From Erpobdella octoculata (taxonomy: Eukaryota; Annelida; Clitellata; Hirudinida; Erpobdellidae): 64,000 nt of DNA. The DNA is taken from NCBI GenBank assembly GCA_963978895.1, contig OZ022245.1:28369543-28433542 (forward strand), given 5' to 3'. The translations under genes were made by a program, and so were the position numbers. Below are positions 15,345-27,221 of this stretch, piece by piece. Below the pieces are notes generated by a model. That model saw nothing but the letters and a program-made list of their open reading frames with translations, was not told the DNA's origin and did not search any database. The stretch's first letter is position 1. The number at the start of each line of letters is the position of its first letter.

Positions 15345-18300
15345 ATGGAAGTAATCAACAACTGTCCCAAGATTGCAGGATATTGGAGCGACCTTGGCAA
15401 TAATCTTTATATTACAAAAATATGTCATTGTCATAGAATAGGTATGTGATATTATTATTATTGGCTTTATTTTTTTTTAGCTGCATGTTTTTTCAGGTTT
15501 CGTCAAAACAGAAACTGTTGGTGACATCAAAATTATGCTTGAAGTAAAACAATAAAGTAGAGATAATATTCTTAAATAAATAAATTTTCATGTTCAGAAA
15601 AGAATTAGGTTTTTTACACTTAAGTGATTTCAATAAAATGTTTAATTGAACAATTCTGAAGACAAGCTCAATAAAAGATAAATTTTTGGTAGAAAAGATT
15701 AGCCAGTAGTTAATTGCTTTTTTTGCAATTTGAGCAGATATTAAAAGTTGATAATTTTGAAGTATTTTTAAACTTTCATTACGAGAGAAGTAGAAATTGT
15801 ATTAATTTTAAAGTAAAGTAAATGCAAGACGAAAGACATGCGTCGGCAGAGTGTGTTGTTTATCGTTAATGTTTGCACAAACTCGTCAGCAAAATAATAT
15901 TTAAATTAGAATAAAATTACTTCAACATGAATTTCATTTTAGTTTTTTGTTCTTTTTTCATCGGTTAGGGAAACCAACCGGAGCTGAAAAGCCGACGATT
16001 GATCGTTGGGTGTGGGATGCCGACATGCAGGAAGGAAAGATGAGGAAACTCATCAGTGAGTCCAGAGGTAAAATGCAAACTTTTGCTATTATTATTAGTT
16101 ATTATTAATATTATTAGATAGTATAGTTTTAGTTTTTATTTGTTTTATTACAAAGTTTTATTTTGTTATTTAATGATTTTTAAGTTATTTATTCATGAAT
16201 TTGACTAAAATACTGATTTTTTTATCATTCAAGTGATATTTCTTGAAGTTCAGAAGTTCTTTGAAGAACAGTCATCTGTTGGACAAGCAAATCTGTCCAA
16301 TCAGTGAGTACCATTTATAAACATTTTTTGTTTCACTTTTAAATGTAAGTGTTGATAATGATACTGAAAACTATCTTAATCATCAGCATCACTACAATTT
16401 GTGAGTGCAAAGTGTATGTTAAAGTCGAAAAGATAGCGAATATCTTCATATCGGTTGATAGATGAGATACTTAGTACTATAGCATTGATTTCATATTAAA
16501 ATATCACAAATTTGATTCTTCGATAATTATCAGGTTACTGAGGTTCAGTCGGCAATACCTCTCCGCAATCAAGGCGTGTTCAACAGAAGTTCAGATTCTA
16601 CTGAGTGAGCTACTGATACTCATTTTCTCCCCCGCTTAAATCGTGCCCCCACCCTGTGTATGCTGACCTTTTTGACCTTATTAACCCTTATTGACCTTTC
16701 AGGGCACGAAAAAGACGAACAGAGCAAAGCGGTTCTCGGTAAGCAGCTGAACATGATGGAGATAACGGAACTTCTGTGGAGCCTGTGCGAGATTCTTTTC
16801 ATTCAGGATACGAGAGGTAAGTTTGAGATGCTCAATTATCAAGTTTTTCTTTTAATCCTTTTTTATTCTTTAGTGTTTTTGTGTTTTGTTTTTTTTTTGC
16901 CCGACCAATCAGGAAGCTTTGTTCTGGGCGAGCTCCTCGATTGGATGAGACTTCGTTTCCACGACGGCGACGTTAAGGCGCAGCAGGTTGTTGAAAGTCG
17001 TCAGGGGGAACAGCACGAGCTATTTTGGGATTCGGTTAGTGACGATGATGATAATGATTGTTTGTTTGATTGAATGAATAGTAAGATAAACTGATGGAGT
17101 GCTTTGTTAGATGGATGGATGGATAGATAAGAGAAAAGTAAAAGGGATGGATGGATTGAAGTCGTCTTTACTATTCGACAGGTGTTCGCTTTTGTTCTTC
17201 ACGGTCGCATCGAGGAGGCAAGAAGGATGCTCGCTCTCCACAGCAAGTCAAAACAGGAAGTTTTCAAGAAAATGGATTTTCTCTTGAGTCAGATGCCCTT
17301 GTTTACGGTCCGTTGATTGGTTGGATTATTCATTTTGTGATAGGCTAGATCTTTTTTAAACTTTTTCGTTCAATTTTTTTATTGGTTACTTTTGAGCATT
17401 TCAAATTCACTTGACCAATGAGATTTCCTTGTAGCCTTCTAACATCTATCAGTCTTTCTCTGAATGGTCGATAAAATGGCAACAATGGCACATAACATGT
17501 GAAGAACACATTGAAGATGAAGTCTTCTCTGATGATCCAAAGTTGGCTTTACTCTGCGAAGTTAGTTGTGATTGGATGGTGATGCCTTAAAATGGGAGGG
17601 GTTATGATAATTATTAGCCCCGTGATGCAGTGGTAAAAGTTATTAGTGGCTGTAGATAGACAGATATATTGTAACTAATTGTAAAATGGGCGTGTACAAT
17701 TTTCTTGTTACAGAAAATAAATAGTACATAAAAAAACCAATGTGCTTCATTCAAGCATAAACAAATCACGCCAAAACACTCGGCTATGGTAAAGTACGAA
17801 GCTTTCTTATTGGCTTACAGATTCTTGCCGGGCACGACCAGGCATTCCTCGATGTGTCAAATATGCTGGGTTTCTGGTACTGCATGCTCATCTCAAAGCT
17901 TTTCTACCAAGCACCGATGATCAGAGCATCCGATCTTCGCAACCACACTGAGGTTCGTTGAAATCTGTTTGTTGTAAATACATTTCTCTCACTGGCTGGA
18001 TGGTTTAACTTTTTATCTGATTAATTAATTAATTTAGTTAACCATGTTATTATTGGTTGCTATCTGATTTGTTAGTATTGAATGATTTGAATATAGTTTA
18101 CTAGTATTCAATTAAGGTGAAGGTCGTAACTTTAAGGCGCCAGGAAACGGCTTGTGCACATGAGATCACGCAATTTTACCTGTCAGCCGTTTTGTGTATC
18201 TAAAATAGGGACGTGCCAAGCTTTATTACTCCCAAAAATATGTATACAATATTTAACAGTTCTGCATCGGGGCTTTTTGTGGATCGACGGCCATGACGGG

Positions 18301-20759
18301 CTGGGACGAAGTGATTCTTTCTGTTCTCAACCTTGACATAAAGCGTGCCATCGACGAGTGCTGGTTGGTCACATCATTATAATAATTTATTAATTTGTAC
18401 AGGTATACTTTACTTATATGAGTGCTGGTTGGTCATCCATTATAATAATTTATACACGTGTTTTTAGTATATTTTACTTATATGAGTGCTGGTTGGTCAC
18501 ATCATTATAATAATTTATTAATTTATACAGGTGTATTTAGTATATTTTACTTATGATGTTTTGCAATAAAATTTCATAAAAGATACGCTTTTTTTAAACG
18601 GTTAAAGCGGTTGATTTGAATAGTTCGCAGTTCAGCAATTGGTGGTTCGTGTGTCACATGACTGATCTTCTAGAAAGAAGAGGATGCTTCCAATCCAAAA
18701 TTCTCCCGTTTGTATTTTGTCTCGTTGTAGTTTTGTGCTCGTGGAAAGAACGCGTCGTGGTCGTTGTTGGTTTTTCCAGTTTCGCTTCCCGATTCTGTCG
18801 TTTTAATTTCTTTATTTTCTCGTCAGATGTGGATCCAGTTTGAAGGAGTTTGTCACAATTGAATATGCCAACAGCCTCATCTCCGATCAGAGGTTGGTAT
18901 TGATAATGATGACGGTCACAATGACTGCTATGATATTTACTTGTATGTGATCATACAATCACTATTGTTGTATTGTCTAGTTTCTCTGTCAATTCATGTT
19001 GTAGAGTTATCGTAATGATTTTAGTTTAAAATAATAAAATTATTATTTAATATTCATCAGCCTCATGGAAACCGGCATCGACTACTTTTCCCAATGTCCC
19101 GTCTTTGGAAGGTTTGTGAGGCTTTGTAACTACTTAATCTCTCGTTCGACGTCGTGAGTTTTTGAGATAATTTTTATGACCATCAGGGCCTACATCTCAG
19201 AGCTAGTGCTACGGAGCCACCAAGAGACAGACATTAGAGTCCATAAGACACTCAGAATATGCGAAAAATATGGAATGAACGAGGAAGGTGGGTGTGGTAT
19301 TGTTCATTGTTAATTAATTATTCATGAAGTTATTGGCAAGTGTCGTTAAATTTGTTGGTGGTTATTGATGTCATCGATTGCCTACCAATACAATTAATTT
19401 TTTTTTGAATCAGCTAGCACAATCTGTCGAAGGCAGGGAATGATTGACCTTCGCAACGGCCTCATCGGTTCTGCCCTCTACTGGTGTATCCGGTCAAAGG
19501 TCGACTCAGATTAATTTTTATATTTTTCAAATAGTTTTTTTCTTTTACTAACTGAAAATTCACTTTTAACCCACAACAGGATGCAAACTTTTCAGCTTCC
19601 CTGGTGAAGAAGTATGTATAACAGTCTATAGCTCTTGAATGTTTCTTTGTGTGTCTAGAAGATGATTTGATTTTATGATAACATGTTGTCTTATCATTTG
19701 ACATGCACGTATATTATTTAGCTAAATAGTAAGCGATAAAACGACTATTTTTGAAACTGCAGAATTCTGGCAGACGACCGCATCTCAGTGGAGGAACTTG
19801 GTCAGCTGGATTTCATGAACAACTTCAAGTCATCCATTGGCTTCAGCAACGAGCTAGCCCTCTTAGGTTGTCGGCTAGAATTATTATTATTATTAATTAT
19901 ACTTTATAAACTATTATAATGAAAATAGCAATGCTAGAGAGTTAAATGATCGTCTTTGCAACATCAGTTATATATTATTGTTAAGAAACTGTAATCGTTT
20001 TAACATCTGATTTGTCAACCTGTAAGGTAAATTGACCGAGTACTTGTGCCACTACAATGAGGGTCGTCTGAAGGAAGCTGTCGAAGTACTTTGCCTGATC
20101 TTCACGGAGAAGAAACTCTCAAAAAGGTGTTTCGTTTATTTGTGTAGTCGATTTTTTCTTGTTAGTTAGTTGGGTCACATAATCAAGAAATGTTATCTTA
20201 TACTGATAATAAAAGTTCAGAAAGTAATAGCTATAGTGTAGCAAACTGTTAACTATTCTGAAGTACTATAACACGACGCTAATTAAATAATAAACAATTA
20301 ACTTTTTAATGTATGATAACGTAATCACAATATTCTCTAGATACTGGCCTCTTCTGTTTGATCTACTTGCTACTTTATTGGAGTCGGAAGAGATAACTTT
20401 CACAAGGAAGCAGACCAGTAAGTTTTCCGAGTGCCTGTCGGAGTACGAGATGCTCAGAAGTTCAGGAGAGGTGAGTTGATTTGTCCTAAGTTTGTGTCTT
20501 TGACTTGTTTGATTTGTCCTAAGTTTGTGTCTTTGACTTGTTTGATTTGTCCTAAGTTTGTGTCTTTGACTTGTCCTAAGTTTGTGTCTTTGTCTGGTTT
20601 GATTTGTTCTACTGGGTGCCGACTAGTGTTCACACACTGAACCTTTTTAGCAACTTGGTTTTTTGTTCTTTTAAGACTAACCTGCCTAAGGACAAGATCT
20701 CCCGTATGAGGTACAGACTGGCAGAGAATTTGGCAACTGCTTTCTTGACTGTGGCTTAA
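15345..20759 (+). CDS. NUP85: Nucleoporin NUP85 (20 exons, 632 aa)
   Basis: Scaffold component of the Y (Nup107-160) complex of the nuclear pore. Exons: 15345-15441, 15969-16067, 16234-16303, 16534-16604, 16703-16816, 16913-17034, 17182-17307, 17435-17560, 17821-17952, 18260-18363, 18624-18707, 18827-18892, 19061-19111, 19187-19287, 19414-19499, 19580-19611, 19763-19866, 20027-20126, 20341-20470, 20676-20759. All join in phase, 1,899 nt in total. Recognisable family blocks are ELLWSLCEILFIQDT, FSNWWFVCHMTDLLERR, STICRRQGMIDLRNGLIGSA, DLLATLLESEEITF and the C-terminal RMRYRLAENLATAF. Human NUP85 has 656 residues and the same helical order. Exon 1 is the least certain: it is short and weakly conserved, but its phase fits. 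A competing acceptor at 15495 leads to an early stop. Confidence 0.93.
18357..18555 (+). repeat. Tandem triplication of a NUP85 splice donor
   Basis: Three units of about 63 bp, each beginning GAGTGCTGGTTGGTCA (near 18357, 18420 and 18484). They share ATTATAATAATTTAT and TTTACTTATA. The first unit contains the real exon-10 end and its donor; the other two lie in the intron. Confidence 0.85.
20477..20605 (+). repeat. Intronic minisatellite
   Basis: About five copies of a unit containing GTCCTAAGTTTGTGTCTTTG, spaced 24-34 bp, in the last NUP85 intron. Confidence 0.9.
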
Positions 20760-20963
20760 CGAGGACCTATGAATCTTGCGTCGTGCCGGGAAAAGAGCTA
20801 AAAATGCGTGACTTTGAAAGAACTGCAACTTTTCCATTTCTGTTTTTTTTTTAAGATTTTCTGTTTTTGAAATAAAAATTGGCAATTTCTGGAGGCTTCG
20901 ACTGTAAAACTAATCACCAATAGGATGCCAAAATACATTCGAAAAATGTCAACAATACAAGCA

Positions 20964-20966
<3 letters not shown>

Positions 20967-20996
<30 letters not shown>

Positions 20997-20997
20997 A
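20967..20997. repeat. (TA)n microsatellite
   Basis: Short alternating TA tract in the gap between the convergent NUP85 and THAP-kelch genes. Confidence 0.9.
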
Positions 20998-21058
20998 TGT
21001 ATTTATGAATGTATGTACAAAGGTCACATGATTGAAACAGTCCACCAATTAAAGTATA

Positions 21059-23855
21059 TCAAAAAGGTATCATAATATTAATGAGATCCTGATAAAAAGA
21101 GTCTTCGTTGTCGCCGCCGCCAAACATCAGAACTTGATCGCGGCGTCCGTTCTCGTGCCGGTACGGCAGGCATATGGCAGCATGTCCCGTGCGTCTGCTG
21201 AGCCTCGGGTGAAGTTGGAGGTTTGTCCAGGTTAGAAGATCTAAAAGAAAGCAGATTGTGTACTACAATTAGATTGTCGATTTGAATATGATAGCTTAGA
21301 TGTATATAATAATACGTAGCTGTCTTATGCATTAAAAATATAAGTGTATCTTCTACTGAATATGCAGCTATTCTCGAAGTAATAAAACAACATGGAAAGT
21401 GAATACCCGACTAACCGACGTCAAAAATGAAGAGATCATCGAGCGGTTGTTCTCCGTTGAATCCTCCGTGTATTAAAATCCTTGAGCCGGACAGTACGCA
21501 AGATGAATGCCAGCTGGAAAATGTAAAGTTTGTATGTTAGTCAATGGAAAGAGTTGGAAGATAAAAAGAATTATGTACTACCTCCTGTAACTAGGTGGTG
21601 CCCCTCTAACATGTGGCTTAAACCATTTCTTCTGTGCTAGATAACAATTGCAAAATTAGGGCCTGAATTTACAACACAAAGTAAAAGAAACACAAGAGAA
21701 TATGAAAAAGGCCTTCAGAAAAACATGGGGGTATGTGATAATGGATAGTCTGAGTTGTTCTAAAACAGTTCAACCTTCTAACCCATGTCGAGAATGTGTA
21801 CATCGTTGAAGCATACAGGGGCATCCCAACCACCGAAAACTACCATCCTGTTCTGCACCAACGATCCCGAATGACTGGAGATGCAAAATACACAATTAAG
21901 AAAACTCTAAACATTATCCAAAACTTTTAGAAATATCGCCACGAACCCCGATCTAGGCTTTGGCACAGTGCCTTCGATAGATGGTTGTTGCCATGCCTCC
22001 TCCAAGCAGTCAAAAATGTAGACATCGTTTGAGCATTCATCCCTATCCATTGTAGGAGAGGGTTTGGTGCCCCCAAACACCCAAAGTTTATACTCATACA
22101 GAACGCAAGAGTGGTATGACCTCGATGGGGGTGTTACACCCTTGGCCTGAGTAGAATTGATAACGTGTGGGTAGTTAGTATAGTTATAGATACCAGTGGT
22201 AACCAAAAGAGATTGACTTTTAAAACACGCTTTAATGAAAGATAAAGATACTTCACAGGTGTTTCAACTCACCTCTACGAGCCTCCACTTGCAGTCATCG
22301 ACATCAAGAACATAGACGTCCCCGAACCACTTTTTCTTTTTCGAACCCCCGAACAAATAGAGGTACCTCAGTGTCGGGTCAAACACCGCGGTATGACCCA
22401 TTCTCGTCTCCGGCCTCTGGTTGCAGTTCAGGCTGTCTGGACTCGACCACTTAGCTTGCGCTGTGTTATGAGCGCATTGAATAAATTATACTCTTATTTT
22501 AATATGTGTTTTATTTTAAATAATATATATTTGTTATTTTTTTTACACGAAAGTGAGAATTTAAAATTTTCAAATTATAATCAACCAATCAGAGTTCATC
22601 ACCAACTCAGATCGAGTTTCCAAATGGCATCTTTGTTGAGACTGTCTCTTTCTCCCTGTCCACCAATCAGAAGCATCGCCTCTTCGCTTATCATCGTCAT
22701 CGTGTGACCCCACCTTGACGTTGGCTCTGCAGCAGCGTCCAATCATAAAAAAAGCTTTTATTTTACAAGACCAACAGCGTGATAAAACTCTAAATTAAAA
22801 TTTTTAAAAAAATCATTAATAAACATTTCACATAGACTAATGAAAAATAGAAAAGAAGACCAACTTATTTTGTCGATGTTTGACAACGACTGGACGGCAA
22901 CTACTTTACAAGAGTTTGGGGAATTCGTGTTAATGCCGGTCAGTCGATCTTTAACGACCTCTGACGAATTTTCTTTCGTTTTCTTTTCCGGGGAGGGAAA
23001 ATCAGAAGAAGAGACATCGAGATCCGGTTGGAAGTACAAGTTGCAAAATGAAAGACCTTCACTGTCCTTCATCAGCTGTGCAGCCGATCTACGAGGATTG
23101 CGGCAGTAAGAGAGTTCTTTCTGATCAATGGATGTTAAAGTATAATTTTAATTGAGTAGGAAACAAATTGCATTTTTATAACCACATAAAGTATAATGAA
23201 CAGTGTTGTATATCCCTTGAGAATCAATTCAACCTTAGTCATATCATAAAAAAACTACCTGTTAATTAACAAACCAATTTCAAACAAACATTCATTAAAA
23301 TGGCAAAAGAGAACAGAAACGTATATCTAATCAAACTACCCCATAGAAACAACATACCTTCAACAAAAGCGTAGGCAGATAGGAAGGACTGTTTGGATCA
23401 TTACTGACTTTGTTGTTAACAAAGTGAACCTCACATATGCATGCATACTGACTTGGAATCCATGGCTTTCCATTGGAACTGAGATGTAATTTTAAACAAA
23501 CAAAAAACGACCTTAAAAAACAAAATAAAGCAAAAATAATTCTAGAATTTCCACACTTTTTAATTATATATTTATATATTCGTATAAGGCTCTCAGACAA
23601 CACTTTTGGTTACTGTTTACAATTTACTTTTACATTACATATATATACAGATACAGAAGTTGCCATTATCACTGTTATTGAATAAAACAGCCTCCTAAAG
23701 GTGAAGAACACCTACTATGCTTTGTTGACTGCTCTAATCCATAACTCTTTCCGGTTGTTCTGATCTCTTGAGCCGCTGGGAAATGAATAGAACTTGAAGC
23801 CTTTCTGGCATTTGCTGGAATTATTTGGACAGCCGGGCACCGAACAGCAGCGCAT
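21059..23855 (-). CDS. THAP-domain protein fused to kelch repeats (10 exons, 468 aa)
   Basis: Minus-strand exons: 23716-23855, 23358-23478, 22865-23075, 22607-22726, 22273-22460, 21947-22146, 21783-21874, 21582-21636, 21416-21513, 21059-21240. The lengths sum to 1,407 nt and every junction keeps phase. Residues 1-87 are a C2CH THAP zinc-finger DNA-binding domain: MRCCSVPGC, a core Trp in ELWIRAV, CICEVHF giving C-x2-H, and SPSYLPTLL in place of the AVPTIF box. Residues about 88-157 form a Ser/Lys-rich linker. From about 158 to the end there are roughly six kelch blades, each with a GG doublet: MLLIGGQ, LYLFGGS, LWVFGGT, MVVFGGW, ILIHGGF, VLMFGGG, with the usual R-x-(G/Y/W)-H ahead. Kelch propellers bind proteins, so a DNA-bound adaptor role is an inference. 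The weakest link is the exon 2-3 junction. Confidence 0.82.
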
Positions 23856-25222
23856 TGTCGTTTTTACTTTATAATCAATAAACTAACAAAAATAATTTGC
23901 ATTTGATCTGAAAAAGTATTTACTTTCTTTATTAAAATTATTATAATTATATAAATAATTAACACATGAAAGACTCGATTGTTGACAAAGATGGATAAAC
24001 AAAAAACCAAATAATTAAGGTAATTTCTTAATTCAAACCTTTAATAGCACAACATTTGCTCTGAAAATTAACGCTGCAAAATAGATTTTTTAATATGTTT
24101 GATAAATAAACATTTAATAATAAGAAATACTTAACTGTACCTAGACCATACCTAACCCTATGACCTAACCATATACCTAACATTGTTTATTGCTTTAAAA
24201 TCTTATGTTTTTTTAATAATTTTTTATTTTATTATAAAATTAATAAAAACTATTTGTTTTATTGCTGTCTGTGTTTCTACCAAAGTTTCGGTAAGACTGG
24301 CTTGCCGGGTAGCGAATATACAAGCAGCCTCGGAAACTTCCACTTGCATATTAATTAGTGTGCTATATATAGAACAGCACTGGCTATGTTAATTCTGCAC
24401 TAGTCGTCAATGGAAATGCCAATCACGTGCTTAGTGTATTTTTGAAATGTTTACACTGCGCTCAACTGCTCTGCACTAAATTTTTTCTCCGAAACACTTG
24501 TCATTAAAGTTAAAGTTCACTAAAACTTGGGTTTTCAAATTTTGCAGACGACTCAAAACTATGTTCGAGGGTCCCCAACAAAGAAGCCAAAGTATGGCTA
24601 AGAAATGAGTTATCTTGAACTTCTACTCTAATGGTTTACTGTTATTGTTTAAGCCACTAAGCTGACAGCCAAGCTACTGAAAAATCTCTGCTTAAGGGTC
24701 ACTTTCAACTTTATTTTGTAGTGGTTGTCACACTGAACCACTTTAAACCATGTTATGTTAAATTTCATTCTGTAGCTACTCTATCTAAACCACTTGAAAT
24801 CTTGTTATGCTATATTCTTGTTTTAAGCTAAACACATCTATAACCTGTTTAACACAGTAATAGTTATTTAAAGTTTTACTTTAAAATGAATCGATTTAGA
24901 AATGTTCCTAATTTCAAAGAAATTCTGAAGACATAGACAATGAAGCACTGCTTTATATTTCCTTGTCATAATTTTCAAAATGAAGATAGAAACAATATAA
25001 CATTTATAAAACAACTTATACCACTTTCCTAAATACTTGATATGTAAACATGACAAATATGAGAAACTTTTAAATGACTATAAAATGTGGAAGCGTTCAC
25101 GACTTAAATTAGGTGAAGCTTTCACTCAGTCTATATATAGCACACTAATTAATATGCAAGTGGAAGTTTCCGAGGCGGCTTGTATATTCGCTGCCGGGTA
25201 AAGCTCAAAACAATAACATAAC
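23856..25222. promoter_or_regulatory. Shared upstream region of THAP-kelch (minus) and PGRMC (plus)
   Basis: The two start codons are 1,367 bp apart and diverge, so both promoters should lie here. Most of the interval (24311-25192) is a transposable element whose right end stops 30 bp before the PGRMC ATG. Each terminal repeat contains CTATATATAG, a TATA-like sequence. Confidence 0.55.
24304..25199. mobile_element. Terminal-inverted-repeat (MITE-like) element with target duplication
   Basis: Inverted arms at 24311-24373 and 25130-25192, each 63 bp, match at 62 of 63 positions. They start AGCGAATATACAAGC. The 7-bp direct repeat GCCGGGT flanks both sides (24304-24310 and 25193-25199), as expected for target-site duplication. 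The 756-bp interior is AT-rich with no transposase frame, so the element is non-autonomous. The superfamily is unclear: TAGCG/CAGCG-like tips suggest hAT, but hAT usually makes 8-bp duplications. Confidence 0.88.
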
Positions 25223-26115
25223 ATGGTCGCAGAATCTGGTTCGTCGGAATTCTCTAACGGAAATCCTGCAACAGACGACAAATTTCAGTCTGAAGAAATG
25301 AGAGGGAGTTACATCTCGGAATTCTTCACGTCTCCTGTCAACGTCGTGCTTATCGGAATATGCGTCTATATTCTCTATAAACTATTGAAGAGAGATGACG
25401 ATCATCTCACTCCACCCGTTTTTTCTCAGCAACTTCCTCCGCTCAAGAAAAAAGACTATACATTAGAAGAACTCAAGGAATTTGACGGGAAACGAGAAGA
25501 TGGAAGAATCTTAATGGCCGTAAACGGGAAAGTATTTGATGTAACTAGAGGCAAGAGGTTTTACGGACCAGGTGAGTGTTTATTAATAATTAGAAATTTA
25601 TAATGTTTACTGCTTATTATTATTTATAAGCTTTTGGTTTTATTGTAAATTTTTGTTGACTTCTCTAAATCTGATCTTAAATGAAACTATTGTGGTTATT
25701 ATAATAAATAAATGCTAAAAAGGTGAGCCGTATGGAGTATTTGCTGGACGTGATGCTTCCCGCGGCCTCGCGACAATGTCGTTAGATGAAAATACTTTTT
25801 CCGACCAATACGATGATCTCAGTGATCTTGCAACCAGCCAGCTGGATATTGTGAGAGATTGGGAAATGCAGTTTATCGAAAAGTAAGAATGGCGTTTGCT
25901 AAATTTTTCAATGTAATCTATCTGCATGTCATTGTTTGAATTAAACTGTAATGTGTTTATAGTTATATGTATCAAGTTTCTTTTAGCATTCCTGTTGTTT
26001 TTGTTCAAGGTATGACGTAGTCGGACGTCTCCTGAAACCCGGAGAAGAACCCAAAGACTACGAAAGCGAACAGGCTGATGACAACAGCTGCGGGGATGAC
26101 AAAAAGAAAGATTGA
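25223..26115 (+). CDS. PGRMC: Membrane-associated progesterone receptor component (3 exons, 204 aa)
   Basis: ER-membrane heme protein of the MAPR family, with a cytochrome b5-like domain; it binds and supports cytochrome P450 enzymes and sterol synthesis. Exons 25223-25571, 25723-25882 and 26010-26115 join in phase. Residues ~36-55 form the single N-terminal membrane segment ([17 protein letters not shown]). The b5-like domain starts at about 78 ([11 protein letters not shown]) and includes [20 protein letters not shown], then [16 protein letters not shown]. The FYGP Tyr corresponds to human PGRMC1 Tyr113, the heme ligand. The tail is acidic and Lys-rich. Length lies between human PGRMC1 (195) and PGRMC2 (223); which paralogue it matches is not decided. 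Confidence 0.95.
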
Positions 26116-27221
26116 AAATTCTGCTTGAAACTGATGATAGGACATTTCATATCACTTTTTGTATGAAAGCTCGAACGTCGTCTTTATGCTTGCTTATATT
26201 GGGACAAAAATAATGACTTTACATTTACTAATATTAATGGCTTTAATGGAGAAATACTGACATAAATAATCATTCTGAGTCCTAAGTCATCTTTTCATCT
26301 GCTGTTATGCAGCTCGTTCTTTTTTCTTTGATTGAAACTTTTGCTTACTAGCTCTATAACATTTCATTCACACAGTTCATGACGAGACTTCTGTAATCTT
26401 TTCTTGTTAGGATATGTATGTGTCCAATTAGTTGTAATTAGCAAAAAATACGACATCCAACTTTGCTGCGGCTTTATTGATTGGTGGTCTGTTTTTGCTT
26501 CAAGTAAATAGTTTATTAGTAGTAATTTCGTAACAGCCTCGTTTAATATAGAATTATTTACCACAAGTTACAAACTGTTCTGTTGTCACTTATTTGGCAC
26601 ATAGAAGTTAGAAAAATACCATACATACATACACACACACACGTGGGGTCAAGTGTGATCAATGCCTGTCAGTTATGTATGTATGCAATTAATATGTCTG
26701 TTAATTGTTTTTTTCTTCTTCCATACTACAATGTTAGAGAAATAACCATCAAGAGAACTAAAAAGCTGCCTTTCTACTTGAACCATGATTTTCTTATGTC
26801 CAGTTTTTTTTCTAATGTCTTCATTATAGATACGAGTTTGTTGCAGTAATGATAATAAATAAACCAACTGCTAAGTTTATGACCTCGGCAAATTAGATGA
26901 TACTTATAGGTAATATATCCATTTCTTGACATCCTTTTGTGTAGAAATTGTGTTCTACATGATGAAATTCTTATTATGATAACTATTAATTCGATTTGTT
27001 GGATGATTTTTATTCGTTTATAAATGCCAGAAAAAAAAGTTTAATTATTCGAATCCATACAATTAAGTTTTGACACAACTTCGTGCGTACAATTTAAATG
27101 AAAGCAAGTCACTTTATGCAACATCAAACAAGTGATCTGATTGGCTACCACAAGTATGCCATTAAATAAATTACATATGCATGCTCTGTTGCAGATGAGA
27201 ACTATTATTTTACATTCTTTT
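26116..27221. other. Intergenic gap between convergent PGRMC and SYMPK
   Basis: About 1.1 kb of AT-rich DNA with the 3' UTRs of both genes. It has a short (CA)n at 26630-26643 and AATAAA near 26857. No gene recognised. Confidence 0.5.

Noticed and set aside
15495..15555. Alternative second exon for NUP85 (acceptor TTTCAG at 15495)
   Set aside because: It reaches a stop after about 20 codons and does not join the conserved exon at 15969 in the right phase. It could be a minor isoform at most.
24868..25056. 62-codon frame inside the inverted-repeat element, considered as a transposase fragment
   Set aside because: No transposase motif is visible, and the length fits chance in AT-rich DNA.
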